Translations under genes and position numbers: made by a program
NCBI GenBank assembly: GCA_030789695.1
Contig: CM061141.1
Location: 199,815,600-199,879,599 of the forward strand
Origin: Scilla litardierei
Taxonomy: Eukaryota > Streptophyta > Magnoliopsida > Asparagales > Asparagaceae
DNA length: 64,000 nt
Direction: 5' to 3'
Shown: positions 22,389-35,587 of the stretch, in pieces
How the letters are laid out: the number at the start of each line of letters is the position of its first letter
Position numbering within the stretch: the first letter of the stretch is position 1
The notes under the pieces: model-generated
Seen by the model: only the letters and a program-made list of their open reading frames with translations
Database searches by the model: none
What the model was told of the DNA's origin: nothing

Positions 22389-23683
22389 GTATATGTTTGG
22401 ATCAACTTTTTATATGTTTATTACTTTTCTATATTTGACATTATCAGTTCAACCTTTCTTTCTTGTCTTCATAACCACTTTACTAATTTTGTCTCTTTAT
22501 GTTCTTGACTGCAGATTTGATGCCACAGACATGCTAGGATGATTAAGGAATAAGCGCCAGATATTTGTAGGTGACTTAATAGGAAGAAACCTGAAATCTG
22601 GAAATCTGGAGAATTTGTAGGCTGGAGGCTGGAGAATTTGTATATTTGTATATTTGAAATCTGGAATCTGGAATCTGGAGGCTTGGTGTGGTATCAATCT
22701 GAAATCTGGAGGCTTAAGCATGTATCTTAACAAATTGTACGAATTTGTATATTTGGAGGCTGGAGAATTAATCTGGAGGCTGGAGACATTTGTATGTTGG
22801 AATAACAATTTGGAATTTGTATATTTTTGTAATTCAGACATGCTTGTATATTTTTGTAATTCAGACATGCTTGTATTTACGAATTCTACATGCTTGTATA
22901 TTTTTGTAAGCTGTACAAATATGGACTGAAACCATGGGTTTCAGTCCATATTTCAGCTGTCCAAATACAAGGGCTGAAACCACTGAAAACTGTACTTTGT
23001 TGGAACATTGCATCATTGCAGCTTGCACGAGCATTGTTTTGTGTGTTGTAACATTGTTTTGCTGAAACCATGGGTTTGTTGGAACATATGCTTCTTAGAG
23101 TTGGATATCAATGCAAGCAAATTTAAGGGTAAACCCAATATTAGCAAGTATTAAAGACTTTGATATCAGCTGTATACAACCACCACTATCATAAACACCA
23201 ATATCAGCAAGTGTTACATACATGTTTGATGCTTGGGTTACATATCAGCAAGTGTTACATATTAGCAAGTATTAAAGCCTCTGGTACAAAATTCGTTAAC
23301 CAATATTCGTAAGCATCACATCTGTTTGGGTTTCCAAGTTGATTTATTACAAGATGCATAAACCAATTTGATGCTTCTTCTTGTGGCTCCTTGTGATCAC
23401 AATCTGATCTGATCCAATTTGATGCTGATGCTGAAATGAGCTAAACTGATCCAATCTGATCGGATGCAGCAGTCAGTCCTAGAAACACAAATAGATCAAG
23501 TCCAGTTAGCCATTTTTTCTCAAGCTTCAGCATACATTATCACATTGCAGTGTGGAAACACAAATTTGCAAGATAAGAGAAGAGTTTTAAAAATATTAAT
23601 TGAAATATAAATCCTGAAGAAAATTGATAAAATGACTAATATGGATTGATCATTGCAATGGAGAGAATAATATTAAAAACTGG
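22389..23683. other. AT-rich 3' region of X left gene with minor repeats
   Basis: From 22580 to 22800 repeated phrases such as AATCTGGAGGCTGGAG and GAATTTGTATATTTG occur. From 22815 to 22910 come three copies of a unit containing ATGCTTGTATATTTTTGTAA. A lone palindrome ACTGAAACCATGGGTTTCAGT lies at about 22923-22945, with half copies at 22972 and 23062. No protein is recognisable. From 23090 to 23680 I see only AT-rich sequence. Confidence 0.5.
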
Positions 23684-24198
23684 GTTTCAGTCCACTTAGT
23701 ACTGAACATACAGGGACTGAAACCCAGGGTTTCAGTCCCCTTATTACTGAACATACAGGGGCTGAAACCCTGGGTTTCAGTCCCTGTATGTTCAGTACTA
23801 GGGGGACTGAAACCCTGGGTTTCAGTCCCTGTATGTTCAGTACTAAGTGGACTGAAACCCAGGGTTTCAGTCCCCTTATTACTGAACATACAGCGACTGA
23901 AACCCAGGGTTTCAGTCCCTGTATGTTCAGTACTAGAGGGACTGAAACCCAGGGTTTCAGTCCCTGTATGTTCAGTACTAAGTGGACTGAAACCCAGGGT
24001 TTCAGTCCACTTAGTACTGAACATACAGGGACTGAAACCCAGGGTTTCAGTCCATGTATGTTCAATACTAGAGGGACTGAAACCCAGGGTTTCAGTCCCT
24101 GTTTGTTCAGTACTAAGTGGACTGAAACCCAATTTTTAATATTCCCTTATTACTGAAATACAGAGACTGAAACCCTGGGTTTCAGTCCATGTATGTTC
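23684..24198. repeat. Palindrome array III, left part
   Basis: Units of GGACTGAAACCC/GGGTTTCAGTCC with linkers CTGTATGTTCAGTACTA(AG) or its reverse complement. The array is split by retrotransposon A; the right part is at 44659-44833 with the same linkers. Confidence 0.9.
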
Positions 24199-24469
24199 TG
24201 TAACGGTCACTTTCCGAGGACCAATTTGCTAAATCACATACTTAAATTTTTTCCAAAAAAAACTCTTTTTTGAAATTTGAATTTCCAAGCCTGATCGTTT
24301 TTTTTAACACAGACTTATAGTAATAATTGTTTTTTTAAACCTCCACTAACTAATACAAAAAAGGGAATCAAAACTTTTAGATTTTTAAAAGCACACCAAG
24401 TCAACATCCTAACTAACAAACTGTGTATCCCTGTGATTCCCCCCACACTTCACGTGCTAGGCCCATACC

Positions 24470-24483
24470 CTATTTATATATAA
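24470..24483 (+). promoter_or_regulatory. TATA box of element A 5' LTR
   Basis: CTATTTATATATAAACC precedes the GC-rich leader. The 3' LTR has CTATTTATATACAAACC at the equivalent place (32951). Confidence 0.6.
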
Positions 24484-25170
24484 ACCTATGTGAAGAGAAC
24501 CATAAGTCTAAGCGTGCAGCCGCCACAAACCTGTCTTCCCCGAGCGGAAACCCCTCGCGCCCTCAACCCACCTTCTCTGTTCAAACCCTCACGCCGGCCC
24601 TCTCACGGCGTTCCCCGTAACCAACCCCGGCCAGCGCCCCGGCGCCCTGATCCCCGTCGCGTTGTCACGCGCGGAGCAGCCACCGCCTGCTGCGTCTTTC
24701 GGTGCCGCCCCAATCTTCCCAAGTCGTCGGAAAAAGCCTCCCAGATCGCCGGAAGGAGCCCAGAGACCGCCGTAGGCCCTCTCCTTCTTCGCGCAGCAGC
24801 AGAACAGCGGCAGCCTGAGCTGCTGCTGCCCCTTTCAGGCCGATCACCGCCACCCTCGCCGTGGATACCCCCTCGTTTCCCCTCGCCCGTTTCCTCCCTC
24901 TGCCGTCGAGGTCTGACCCCCATTCCCTTCGAGATCACGCCTGCGAGAGCGACGCCGACATCCCGCCCCCTTCACCTACACCGCACGCCGTGCCCCAATC
25001 CGAGCGCCGGTCCCCCTCGCCCCGAACCTCCCTCGCGGCATCTCCCCCTCACCCTCGCGACGCCGCAGCCCTCTACCTGGGAGCCCCGATGCCGGACCAC
25101 GCCTTCTGCAGTCGAGCACGCCACCAGTCGTCGCCTGCTAGGGTGGTGCAACGAAGTTACGGGTAAGATT
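24484..25170 (+). other. GC-rich LTR leader with spurious open frame
   Basis: A GC-rich block rich in CCG/CGC, beginning after the TATA box and ending at a GTTACG|GTAAGA donor-like site near 25160. A 240-codon frame occurs here. The same block in the 3' LTR (32970-33650) has the frame broken, so it is not conserved as protein. It is probably R/U5 leader sequence. Confidence 0.55.
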
Positions 25171-26348
25171 TTCACCACTGCACATTGGTTATATCATGCG
25201 GTTGTGTGTTGATAAACTATGACTTTGCCATGCATTTTATTATGCCCATAAGTTGTGCTAATATTATACTGTGAGTGGGTAAACTTGTGTATTCTTGATG
25301 ATTCATGTGTTATACTGTGACTAATATTATACCTGTGCTAATATTATATTGTGACTACTTAAATAATGTGAGTGGGTAAACTTGTGTACATGTCAGGAAC
25401 TAAGATAATACATAAGTAAATTGTGATGATTCATATGTTAATAGCCCTGTCAGTATATGATGATAGGAGATATAAGTCAGATATTCATACGGCGCATACC
25501 TCCAGTATATACATTTTTGTATTTTAAATTTTGGGCTCCATGTAAGTATGTTAGGTTAGACTTTATACCCGAATAAGAACTTATGGCTTGTTATTGCAAA
25601 TCCATTACACAGATAGTTATGTACGCCCCATTGCTATCGTTTGGATCCTGACGTTCTCTTGCATGTTTCCACTCGCCGACGTCCCCTAGCTCGTCGCCGT
25701 AGCCATTCAGACCCGACGTCAGATCTCACTTGATCGTTGTTCCAGGTTGGCCTCCTAACTCGTAGCACAACCCACACCGTAGCAAAACTGAAAACCTAAC
25801 TAAAATCAGACAACTATAACTAAATTTACTTTTCCGCACCAGTAAAACGCTGCTCACTGTAGAAATCGACCATCGGACAATTTTCTGTGCACGTAGGGTA
25901 GTGGTCGATTTAGGTTGATAAAACACCAAAATTGTGACTTTGACGATTAGGGTAGTCCCGACAACCTAGAAACAAAACCTAAATAGGTTTATTGAAAATC
26001 GCGACCTGACACCGTCGCCTTGACCCCTTTTTCAGACGGACTACCGCGGACGCGACGACTAGACGAGATGACCCGGATAGACGACACACTCGCCACCACA
26101 GGCAAGTGTACCCACTTGCGTTTTTGACCGTGCTTTGGTCTTAAATTGTTAGAACTGTTAGACTGTGAGTGTATAGAACCGGACGTGAAATGATAGCGTC
26201 CGGGTCGCCCTGACGACTTAGACTTGACGACGAAGTCTAAGCCCGACAAACAACAACTTTGACACCGTAGGATTATCTTGTGTGTGCATGTGTGTGGACA
26301 CCCTAGAATAACATCTCCCGTACACTGGTCGTGTCATGTCACTGTTAC

Positions 26349-26521
26349 ACAAAAAGCCTTCGGGCGTTTCAGATGCTCTCCTTGCGGGAGTGAGCTCCGT
26401 GATACAAAAAGCCTTCGGGCGTTTCAGATGCTCTTCTTGCGGGAGTGATCTCCGTTATACAAAAAGCCTTCGGGCATTTCAGATGCTCTCCTTGCGGGAG
26501 TGATCTCCGTGATACAAAAAG
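26349..26521 (+). repeat. 55-bp tandem repeat in element A 5' LTR
   Basis: Copies start ACAAAAAGCCTTCGGGCG at 26349, 26404, 26459 and 26514. The fourth copy is interrupted by solo LTR D and resumes at 28956. Each copy has a small CTCC...GGAG inverted motif. Confidence 0.85.
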
Positions 26522-28955
26522 TGTCACGACCCGCTTCCCTAAAATAGAGGCGAGACGTGAAAAGGTCCGCACGAGAGTGGAGCTGTGAAGCCCCAAACCC
26601 GATAAGCCTCAATAAAACGTAAGCAGGTCCCTGTAACCACAACGGAACAACAATAATAACACAAGGAGAGACTGAGATAAAATCTCACGTCTCATAAATT
26701 GTCCAACATGAAAATAAGTCCAACATCCAGAAAAGCCAACAGGCTAAAAGAAAGAGTCTAAAGGCCCAGAACAAGGCCAACAAAAGCAACGACATAACAA
26801 AATATAAGTGCTATGCACCGATAACAAAACAACTGTCTAAACAAAAGTAAAACACGACGAAGACACTAGGACTGGTCCCCAGTGTCCACGTACTCCCCGT
26901 CAAATACAAGCTCAGGCTCGACGTCAGCAAACACCTCGTCCTCAACAAGGTACTCAGGCTCAGGATCTAACATGTGTCACCCAAAAGAGTAAAGGGGCAC
27001 ATGTCAGCAAGTCTAAAAGACTTGGGCAAGGAAACTGAAAGTAAGGCGACTAGCAACCTAGCAGTTATAGTATGCATGACATGGCAGTTATAACATGAGT
27101 GCAAAATCAGGACATGGCAAGACAATTGGTACAAGAGAACAATCATCGGGACAGGACAAGAGTAGCCAAGCTACTAACAATCTCAATCAATTCACTATTC
27201 ACGTTTCACGTTGTTTTGTAGATGTTTACGCCTTACAGCTGAACGGTTTCACATTCACGCTGAGTGGCCGCTTAACTAACCCAAAACCCAGAGTTTACGC
27301 CTTACAACTGCAGTTGCGGATCAGGCAGACTCCCAGTTGAATGACCGCTTAACTCTTACCCCATCCCACACGTAAACAAGCCAGGGTCCCTGCACATGAG
27401 CCCAGCAAGTGAGCCAGGGTTGCCCCGCACGGGAGCTTGTTTTCCTATTTCACAATTCAATATCGAGCGTTGGGGTTTCCAACTACAGGCCTCGCTTCTG
27501 GAACACGAGCCAGGAACACAAGCATTGTAGCGAAGCTACACAATCATAGCAACACTTAAAGAATGCAATGACATGACAATTAATTCGCGTACCGTTAATG
27601 GAAAGTAAACATGACATGGTAATTGTGCAACATGCTATATGTCGGAACTAGCTTCGTTGTCAAGCTAGTTCCCCAAATTTGTGCCTAGGCGAGTATCATT
27701 TCGTCGCCTAGCCTCTTTTACGCCTACAACAAGCAAATGGCCTAAAACATGGCCTAAACCCTAAGTGGCAAGTTTCACTTGCCTAGCACCGGGGATGACG
27801 ATCACGAAGGTTCGTCTCGCGGATGCTATTCTACGGGGGAAATCGCTGTTATGGGGAAACAATCATCAAACAACATGAAATTTCATTAGGGTTTCATAAA
27901 AATACAAATAGGTTATGAAAACATCGGGAGATCGATTTCTTACCGAGAGGAAGCGGAAGAAACACTCCGGAAAACCCTAGGACCAGATCTGGAAACAAAT
28001 GGAGAAGTTTGGAGAGTTAAGGTTTTTTTTGGGGGGATTTTGGGGATTTGGTGAGATTTTGGGGAAGATGAGAGGTAGAATGAGTTGATGGATGGTTTAG
28101 ATGATGAATCTAGGGCTTGGAATGGAGGAATAGGGCTTGGAGGAAGATGGGGGCTCAAAGGGGGAGATTTTAGGGTTTTGGGTCGAGTGGAGGAAGAAGA
28201 AAACGTTTGGGAAGGGTATAAATAGGTTGGGTTGGCGGCTGCCCAGAAATTAGGGTTTTAACACAGATTAGTCGGTCAAAGAGCAACCACTGACCGACTA
28301 GTTTGGCAACTAGTCGGTCGGTCGACCAACGCAGACCGACTAAGTGTAAACAGTAACTTCTGAACGAAAATAGGATTTAGATTTAGTCGGTCCGTGAACA
28401 AATACTGACTGACTAGTTTAGCATCTAGTCGGTCGATGAACGTTCTTAGACCGACTAAGAGTGAACAGTATTGATACTAAAATTTAGATGATGTGTTAGT
28501 CGGTTAAAGAAGCATTGCTGACCGACTAGTTTGCAACCTAGTCGGTCAACCAACGTTCTTAGACCGACTAACGATAAACAGTAACTCCTGAATTATTATC
28601 AAAGCACACTAGTCGGTCCATTAAGGATTGCCGACCGACTAGATTGAGATCTAGTTGGTTGGTTCTCCTTCTTGAACCAACTAACATGCACGAAAAGCGC
28701 CGATTCGAAGCGCGAAGCTTCGGGAATATTTCTATGGCTTCTAGGATCGATTTATACTCTAAAATATGAGCGATTTGAAGCTCGTCATGAATGACCTACT
28801 CCGAAATCGACGGTCGAAGGAAGAAGCTAGAAAATCACGATGAAACGATCGAAAGTGAAAGCTATGGCGACGAAAACCACACATCCAAGGAGAAAATCCA
28901 CCAAGCATATATTTTAATACAGATAATCCAATTTACACGAAAACCAGTCGTTACA
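26522..28955 (-). mobile_element. Solo LTR D (relative of element C/B LTRs)
   Basis: 2434 bp. Read on the minus strand it begins TGTAACGACTGGTTTTCG and ends GGGAAGCGGGTCGTGACA, like the LTR of C. It is flanked by a perfect 5-bp target duplication AAAAG (26517-26521 and 28956-28960). No internal region remains, so it arose by LTR-LTR recombination. It includes the TAGTCGGTC/GACCGACTA array and a TATA box on the minus strand. Confidence 0.92.
28217..28652 (-). promoter_or_regulatory. DRE-like palindrome array and TATA box of solo LTR D
   Basis: About 14 copies of ACCGAC, counting both strands, in alternating TAGTCGGTC/GACCGACTA orientation (28270-28652). They lie directly upstream, on the minus strand, of TATTTATA at 28217-28225. 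Confidence 0.7.
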
Positions 28956-29779
28956 AAAAGCCTGCGGGCGTTTCAGGTGCTTCCCTTGCGGAAGTGATCT
29001 CTGTACTTCTTGTCCTGAGTTTCTGGGTTTGGGGTAGGGTTGAGCGTGCGCACAGGGAGAGGGTCTGATCCCCCTCAACCCGTAAGGCGTGAACCCTTCG
29101 TGTCTCACGTGTCGTGTCATGTCCGTCTTGTCTTGTCTAGTTCCGTCTTGTCCTGTCACCTTTAGGATAGTCCCGTAGACCGTAGCACACGCTATGACTA
29201 CTGCTTGCTACGCTTTTACTTTCCTGCTACGTTACTTCTTTTGCTACTCTGTTATAACCTCAGCATGCTAATCAACCAGTAAAACGATGTTTAATAGTTC
29301 AGTACACTTGCAGTAGAGTCTGACTTTCTTTGTAGACTTTACCTGACGTACAGTTCCTTTCTTTGGTGCTGTACGTCAGGTGTCGAGGCGGAGTACGACG
29401 ACCAGGCATAGCTACCCGAGGACGTAGAGCCGGAGGATGTCGACACAGAGTACGTGCTGACGAGGACCAGACCTTGGAGACTTTTCAGTCTCCACCCTTC
29501 ATAGGTTACTACTTTAGTTGCTCTTTCGATAGTTTGTAGCCATGCTTAGGCTGTACTCTCTGAGACTTTGTACTCGCTGGATATTAATTATATTAATGAA
29601 TGCAACTTTCCTTCTGTACCTTCTGTTGTTTCGAACTTTATAAATGCAAGAACCTGAAAATTTTAAAATGGTACCCCTACAGACGCTTATTGGGTCCGAG
29701 CTTCACAGCTCCGGCCTAAGCGGGCCTTTGTCACGCTTCGCCTCCGTATTTTTGGGAAGCGGGGCATGACAGGTTTTAG

Positions 29780-29797
29780 TGGTGGCCCATGCAGGTC
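29780..29797 (+). promoter_or_regulatory. Primer-binding site of element A (tRNA-Ile type)
   Basis: TGGTGGCCCATGCAGGTC lies 8 nt after the 5' LTR. It is complementary to the 3' end of plant tRNA-Ile(AAU) including CCA, as I recall that tRNA. The same site is in elements B and C. Confidence 0.65.
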
Positions 29798-32516
29798 GTG
29801 CAAAAAAGTTCGGAACAATAAGAGTACCGCATTCATTTAATATCCATGTACTTGTCTAAATTAGATTTACCCAGTCTTAGATGGTAGGAAGACTTAAATA
29901 GACATCCAGGTTTGATAGTCTAACACCTTGGTTAAGATTTAGTCATCCTCGTCCTAAGATACCTTAGTAGCCCACACCTGACTCTGACCGTGTTAGATTT
30001 CTAGAGCCCTTATTTTAGTCGTTCACTCGGGTCCATCGACTTCAGGCCCAGCAGAACGTAACCTTGATTCTCTTAGGAACCTTCCCTTAGATCCTAATTA
30101 TAGTCTAGCTCATTAGGATGTCTTAGAAGCTGAGTTATCTTGATCTTTAGACGACCCGATGACTAGAACCCCTGACTTCTAGCGTCCCTCTGATCATTAC
30201 ACTTTTGTGTTATCGACCGTAATGTTCCATTGTAGCTCTTCACGATTCGTACCCTACACTTATTCTTCAAGCGATCATTTTCCTGTCTCCCGATTCACGT
30301 GATCGTTTCCTGACGATTATCGTCGATCCTTCGAATCCCTTCCTTGACCAATTCTGCTTCCTCTAAAAGTATTTTCGAAATTTATTATTAAGTTTTTCGC
30401 TCAGCTTAATTTCTTTGAAAACCCCTATATTATAAATTTCAAAATTTCTTGTTTTTCGGTTGAGTTTAAATTCTTTCACTGATCTTGAAACCTCCCCTGT
30501 TGTAAAATTATTTTACTATCTCGTACCTACTTTCAAATCGACATCTTTCGTGTTTCAGTTTTAAACCTTGTTATCAATTCTATAATCTAATATATATATA
30601 TACATATATATTACTTTTCTAAACTTCAAAATTTTATTGCTAATCATTTACCGCACGTACTTTTAGAATATTTTCTAAACCAAAGAGAACTTTAAATTTC
30701 TTCTCGTATATGTATAAACATCCCTATGTTCATCGTGCTCAAACTTCAAGAATCCTTGTTTAAACTTACTTTCATTTGCAAAACGATCGCTATCTCATCC
30801 TACTTTTATGTCTTCATCTAATTTTTTTATCTTCCAAACCGTAAAAAAAATGTTTATCGTCTGCTTACTTTTCCCTACATATTTTTATAAGTATAAAAGT
30901 ATTTGATACCATATTTTACACGTAATTCTTCTTTCACCTATCTAATTTTTTTAATTAAAAATAGTAATAATAATAATTTTGTTCCATCCAACCAACCATC
31001 TTCTTACCCCGCCTTATTTGAACTCGTTCTTTCCGATTTATTTCGTTACACTTTTGGTTTCTGTTTCCTTTATTTGGTGTAGACATTAGTCCTTGTAGTT
31101 GTCCATGCTATCTCCAGTATAGGAGTAGGCCCTTGGTAGGTGATGTTTTCGTGATGCATGAGTGTGTCATCTTTAGGATCCTGATAATTGCCTTTTGTGT
31201 CTTGAATGTGTACTCAGTGTTAACCATGATATGATTGAAGTTGTCTGAATGACGGTATTCATACGTATATGAATATGGTCATAGCAGGCAATTTCCTTAG
31301 ACGTAGTTTTCGCGATTATAGAATAGCTTATCTTTGACTGCATGTGATTGTATCAAAACTTTGTTTTTCTTTTAAACCAAACCTTTAAAGTTTTTGAAAT
31401 TAGCTCACAAGATCACAATCAATTATCCTTCCTCATCCATTACCACGACTCCACACGTTTTTCCAAATGTTTTAAAAATGTATCACTGGTTTTAAGTTTC
31501 CCTTTCTCATTTTCTCTCTCTCCATTTAGAAATGTTATGTTATGGTTGTTATAGTTTTGTGACTAGCTATTATTGTTGTAGGATTTTGTTTGTGGGTAGG
31601 CTCAGGGAGAGATGAGATTTGTTATAGCAATGATTAACCGATTTTGGAACAATAGGATATTGGAATAGATTTCTTTCGGATGAAAAGAATGGGCTGTCCA
31701 AGACTTATTTATAAAACCGAAGTGTGGCGGACTCAATGGAGAATTCTGGTTGAATGAGATTATATGCGTGAAGATGAGAACTTATCAGATTTGAGGCTTA
31801 GACGAATGGTAGATAGGGATGGCTACAGAGTATGGTAGGAGTTAGGGTGATCATGAGATTGAGTAGAGCTTTTATTAGCATCGAGAATTGATTGTTGAGT
31901 TGACGTGAGAAGACATTGGGAGTAACACGACGTGTTGAGATAAATGGATGGTTAGGTTGTCGAATTTAATATTGGTTGACAATAATTATAATAAGTAGGA
32001 GGAGATGTGATTTTGATAGTTCAATTATTTGGCGGATGAATTTATGGGAAGTTATGACACGGAATGTATTGAGGACACGGCGATTGTTGATTTGTAAAGG
32101 TGTTATGAGGTAGACAAAGTTGTTGTCTTCGATTGGTGATTGACTAGAACATCATTTTAGCGATTGATTAATATTGGGAAGATATTGAGAAATTTGAAGA
32201 ATGCTATGGAGTGATGATGTTTAATAGAGTGGTATGGTATGGGAATATGATTATTATCCTTTTATGAGAACCTGGGGTGGGAAATTTGAACAGCACTGAT
32301 GGATCTATAGTAAAGTATTAGGATGTGAGTTTAGTCGTGGCATTATCCAATGACAAGAAGGATTATGATGGATTATTTGAGGAACAATATTGAAGTTATA
32401 GGATTAGAGACCATTGTGTGGAGGATGGGAGTTATAGGCTTAAGTATTTATGGATTTTATAATTAGTCTTAGTATAAGTGATTCCGAGGACGGAATCATT
32501 TCTAAGGTGGGTAGAA
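29798..32516 (+). other. Non-coding internal region of element A
   Basis: AT-rich, with no gag or pol similarity and no long open frame. It ends in a hairpin (GATTCCGAGGACGGAATC, 32480-32497) and the polypurine tract AAGGTGGGTAGAA before the 3' LTR. This is the structure of a non-autonomous derivative. Confidence 0.75.
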
Positions 32517-32950
32517 TGTAACGGTCACTTTCCGACTGTACGTATGCTAGCGCGTAGCTGTGTTTCGTGTGCGTTTTATGTATTTGATTTTTATTACAGT
32601 CATCCGAAGTTCAGAAGCGTGACCGAACCCTGCTTTCACCACCCTCTTGGAGGCGCGATCGCCCCGGTATCTTCGTTGTAATTTTTGGACATCGAGGGAC
32701 CAATTTGCTAAATCACATACTTATATTTTTTCCAAAAAAAAACTCTTTTTTGAAAATTGAATTTCCAAGCCTGATCGTTTTTTTAAACACAGAGTTATAG
32801 TAATAATTGTTTTTTTTAAACCTCCACTAACTGATACAAAAAAAGGGAATCAAAACATTTAGATTTTTAAAAGCACACCAAGTCAACATCCTAACTAACA
32901 AACTGAGTATCCCTGTGATTCACCCCACACTTCACGTGCTAGGCCCATAC

Positions 32951-32965
32951 CCTATTTATATACAA
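32951..32965 (+). promoter_or_regulatory. TATA box of element A 3' LTR
   Basis: CTATTTATATACAAACC stands at the same place as in the 5' LTR. Confidence 0.55.
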
Positions 32966-34829
32966 ACCTATGTGAAGAGAACCCTAAGTCTAAGCTTGCA
33001 GCCGCCACAAACCTGTCTTCCCCGAGCGGAAACCCCTCGCGCCCTCAACCCACCTTCTCTGTTGAAACCCTCACGCTGGCCCTCTCACGGCGTTCCCCGC
33101 AACCAACCCCGGCCAGCGCTCTGGCGCCCTGATCCCTGTCACGCTGTCACGCGCGGAGCAGCCACCGCTTGCTGCGTCTTCCAGCGCCGCCCCAATCTTC
33201 CCAAGTCGTCGGAAAAAGCCTACCTGATCACCGGAAGGAGCCCAGAGACCGCCGTAGGCCCTCTCCTTCTTCGCGCAGCAGCAGAACAGCGGTAGCCTGA
33301 GCTGCTGCTGCCCCTTTCAGGCCGATCACCGCCACCCTCGCCGTGGAGACCCCCTCGTTTCCCCTCGCCCGTTTCCTCCATCTGTCGTCAATGTCCGACC
33401 CCCACTTCCTTCGAGATCGTGCCTGCGAGAGCGACGCCGACATCCTGCCCCCTTCGCCTACACTGCACGCCGTGCCCCAGTCCGAGCGCCGGTCCCCCTC
33501 GCCCCGAACCTCCCTCGCGGCATCTCCCCCTCGCCCTCGCGACGCCGCAGCCCTCTACCCGGGAGCCCCGACGCCGGACCACGCCTTCTGCAGTCGAGCC
33601 CGCCACCAGTCGCCGCCTGCTAGGGTGGTGCAACGAAGTTACGGGTAAGATTTTCACCACTGCACATTGGTTATATCATGCGGTTGTGTGATGATAAACT
33701 ATGACTTTGCCATGCATTTTATTATGCCCATAAGTTGTGCTAATATTATACTGTGAGTGGGTAAACTTGTGTATTCTTGATGATTCATGTGTTAAACTGT
33801 GACTAATATTATACCTGTGCTAATATTATATTGTGACTACTTAAATAATGTGAGTGGGTAAACTTGTGTACATGTCAGGAACTAAGATAATACATAAGTA
33901 AATTGTGATGATTCATATGTTAATAGCCCTGTCAGTATATGATGATAGGAGATATAAGTCAGATGTTCATACGGCGCATACCTCCAGTATATACATTTTT
34001 GTATTTTAAATTTTGGGCTCCATGTAAGTATGTTAGGTTAGACTTTATACCCGAATAAGAACTTATGGCTTGTTATTGCAAATCCATTACACAGATAGTT
34101 ATGTCCGCCCCGTTGCTATCGTTTGGATCCCGACGTTCTCTTGCATGTTTCCACTCGCCGACGTCCCCTAGCTCGTCGCCGTAGCCGTTCAGACCCGACG
34201 TGACATCTCACTTGATCGTTGTTCCAGGTTGGCCTCCTAACTCGTAGCACAACCCACACCGTAGCAAAACTGAAAACCTAACTAAAATCGGACAACTATA
34301 ACTAAATTTACTTTTCCGCACCAGTAAAACGCTGCTCACTGTAGAAATCGACCATCGGACAATTTTCTGTGCACGTAGGGTAGTGGTCGATTTAGGTTGA
34401 TAAAACACCAAAATTGTGACTTTGACGATTAGGGTAGTCCCGACAACCTAGAAACAAAACCTAAATAGGTTTATTGAAAATCGCGACCTGACACCGTCGC
34501 CTTGACCCCTTTTCAGACGGACTACCGCGGACGCGACGACTAGACGAGACGACCCGGACAGACGACACACTCGCCACCACAGGCAAGTGTACCCACTTGC
34601 GTTTTTGACCATGCTTTGGTCTTAAATTGTTAGAACTGTTAGACTGTGAGTGTATAGAACCGGACGTGAAATGATAGCGTCCGGGTCGCCTTGACGACTT
34701 AGACTTGACGACGAAGTCTAAGACCGACAAACAACAACTTTGACACCGTAGGATTATCTTGTGTGTGCGTGTGTGTGGACACCCTAGAATAACATCTCCC
34801 GTACACCGGTCGTGTCATGTCGCTGTTAC

Positions 34830-35049
34830 ACAAAAAGCTTTCGGGCGTTTCAGATGCTCTCCTTGCGGGAGTGATCTCCGTGATACAAAAAGCCTTCGGG
34901 CGTTTCAGATGCTCTCCTTGCTGGAGTGATCTCCGTGATACAAAAAGCCTTCGGACGTTTCAGATGCTCTCCTTGCGGGAGTGATCTCCGTTATACAAAA
35001 AGCCTGCGGGCGTTTCAGGTGCTTCCCTTGCGGAAGTGATCTCTGTACT
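34830..35049 (+). repeat. 55-bp tandem repeat in element A 3' LTR
   Basis: Four copies beginning ACAAAAAG at 34830, 34885, 34940 and 34995, uninterrupted here. The last copy is diverged (CCTGCGGGCG). Confidence 0.85.
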
Positions 35050-35587
35050 TCTTGTCCTGAGTTTCTGGGTTTGGGGTAGGGTTGAGCGTGCGCACGGGGA
35101 GAGGGTCTGATCCCCCTCAACCCGTAAGGCGTGAACCCTTCGTGTCTCACGTGTCATGTCATGTCCGTCTTGTCTTGTCTAGTTTCGTCTTGTCCTGTCA
35201 CCTTTAGGATAGTCCCGTAGACCGTAGCACACGCTACGACTACTGCTTGCTACGCTTTTACTTTCCTGCTACGTTACTTCTTTTGCTACTCTGTTATAAC
35301 CTCAGCATGCTAATCAACCAGTAAAACGATGTTTAATAGTTCAGTACACTTGCAGTAGAGTCTGACTTTCTTTGTAGACTTTACCTGACGTACAGTTTCT
35401 TTCTTTGGTGCTGTACATCAGGTGTCGAGCCGGAGTACGACGACCAGGCATAGCTACCCGAGGACGTAGAGTCGGAGGACGTCGACACAGAGTACGTGCT
35501 GACGAGGGCCAGACCTTGGAGACTTTTCAGTCGCCACCCTTCAGAGGTTACTACTTTAGTTGCTCTTTCGATAGTTTGTAGCCATGC

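Larger units (their letters stand above)
24199..29771 (+). repeat. 5' LTR of element A (interrupted by solo LTR D)
   Basis: TG...CA ends. It has a TATA box near 24471, a GC-rich CCGCC-containing leader (24500-25170), a 55-bp tandem repeat (from 26349) and resumes after D at 28956. It is close in sequence to the 3' LTR. Confidence 0.88.

Noticed and set aside
21033..24156. Many frames of 60-160 codons rich in TETLGFSP or LKPWVSVP
   Set aside because: They are translations of the palindrome arrays, appear on both strands at once, and contain no domain. They are repeats, not genes.
19241..24198. CRISPR-like look of palindromic repeats with spacers
   Set aside because: The linkers recur rather than being unique, the surroundings are plant transposons, and there are no cas genes.
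24490..25212. 240-codon GC-rich frame in the A 5' LTR
   Set aside because: The sister 3' LTR copy has the frame broken by small differences, and the translation is low-complexity Pro/Arg/Ser. It is LTR leader sequence.
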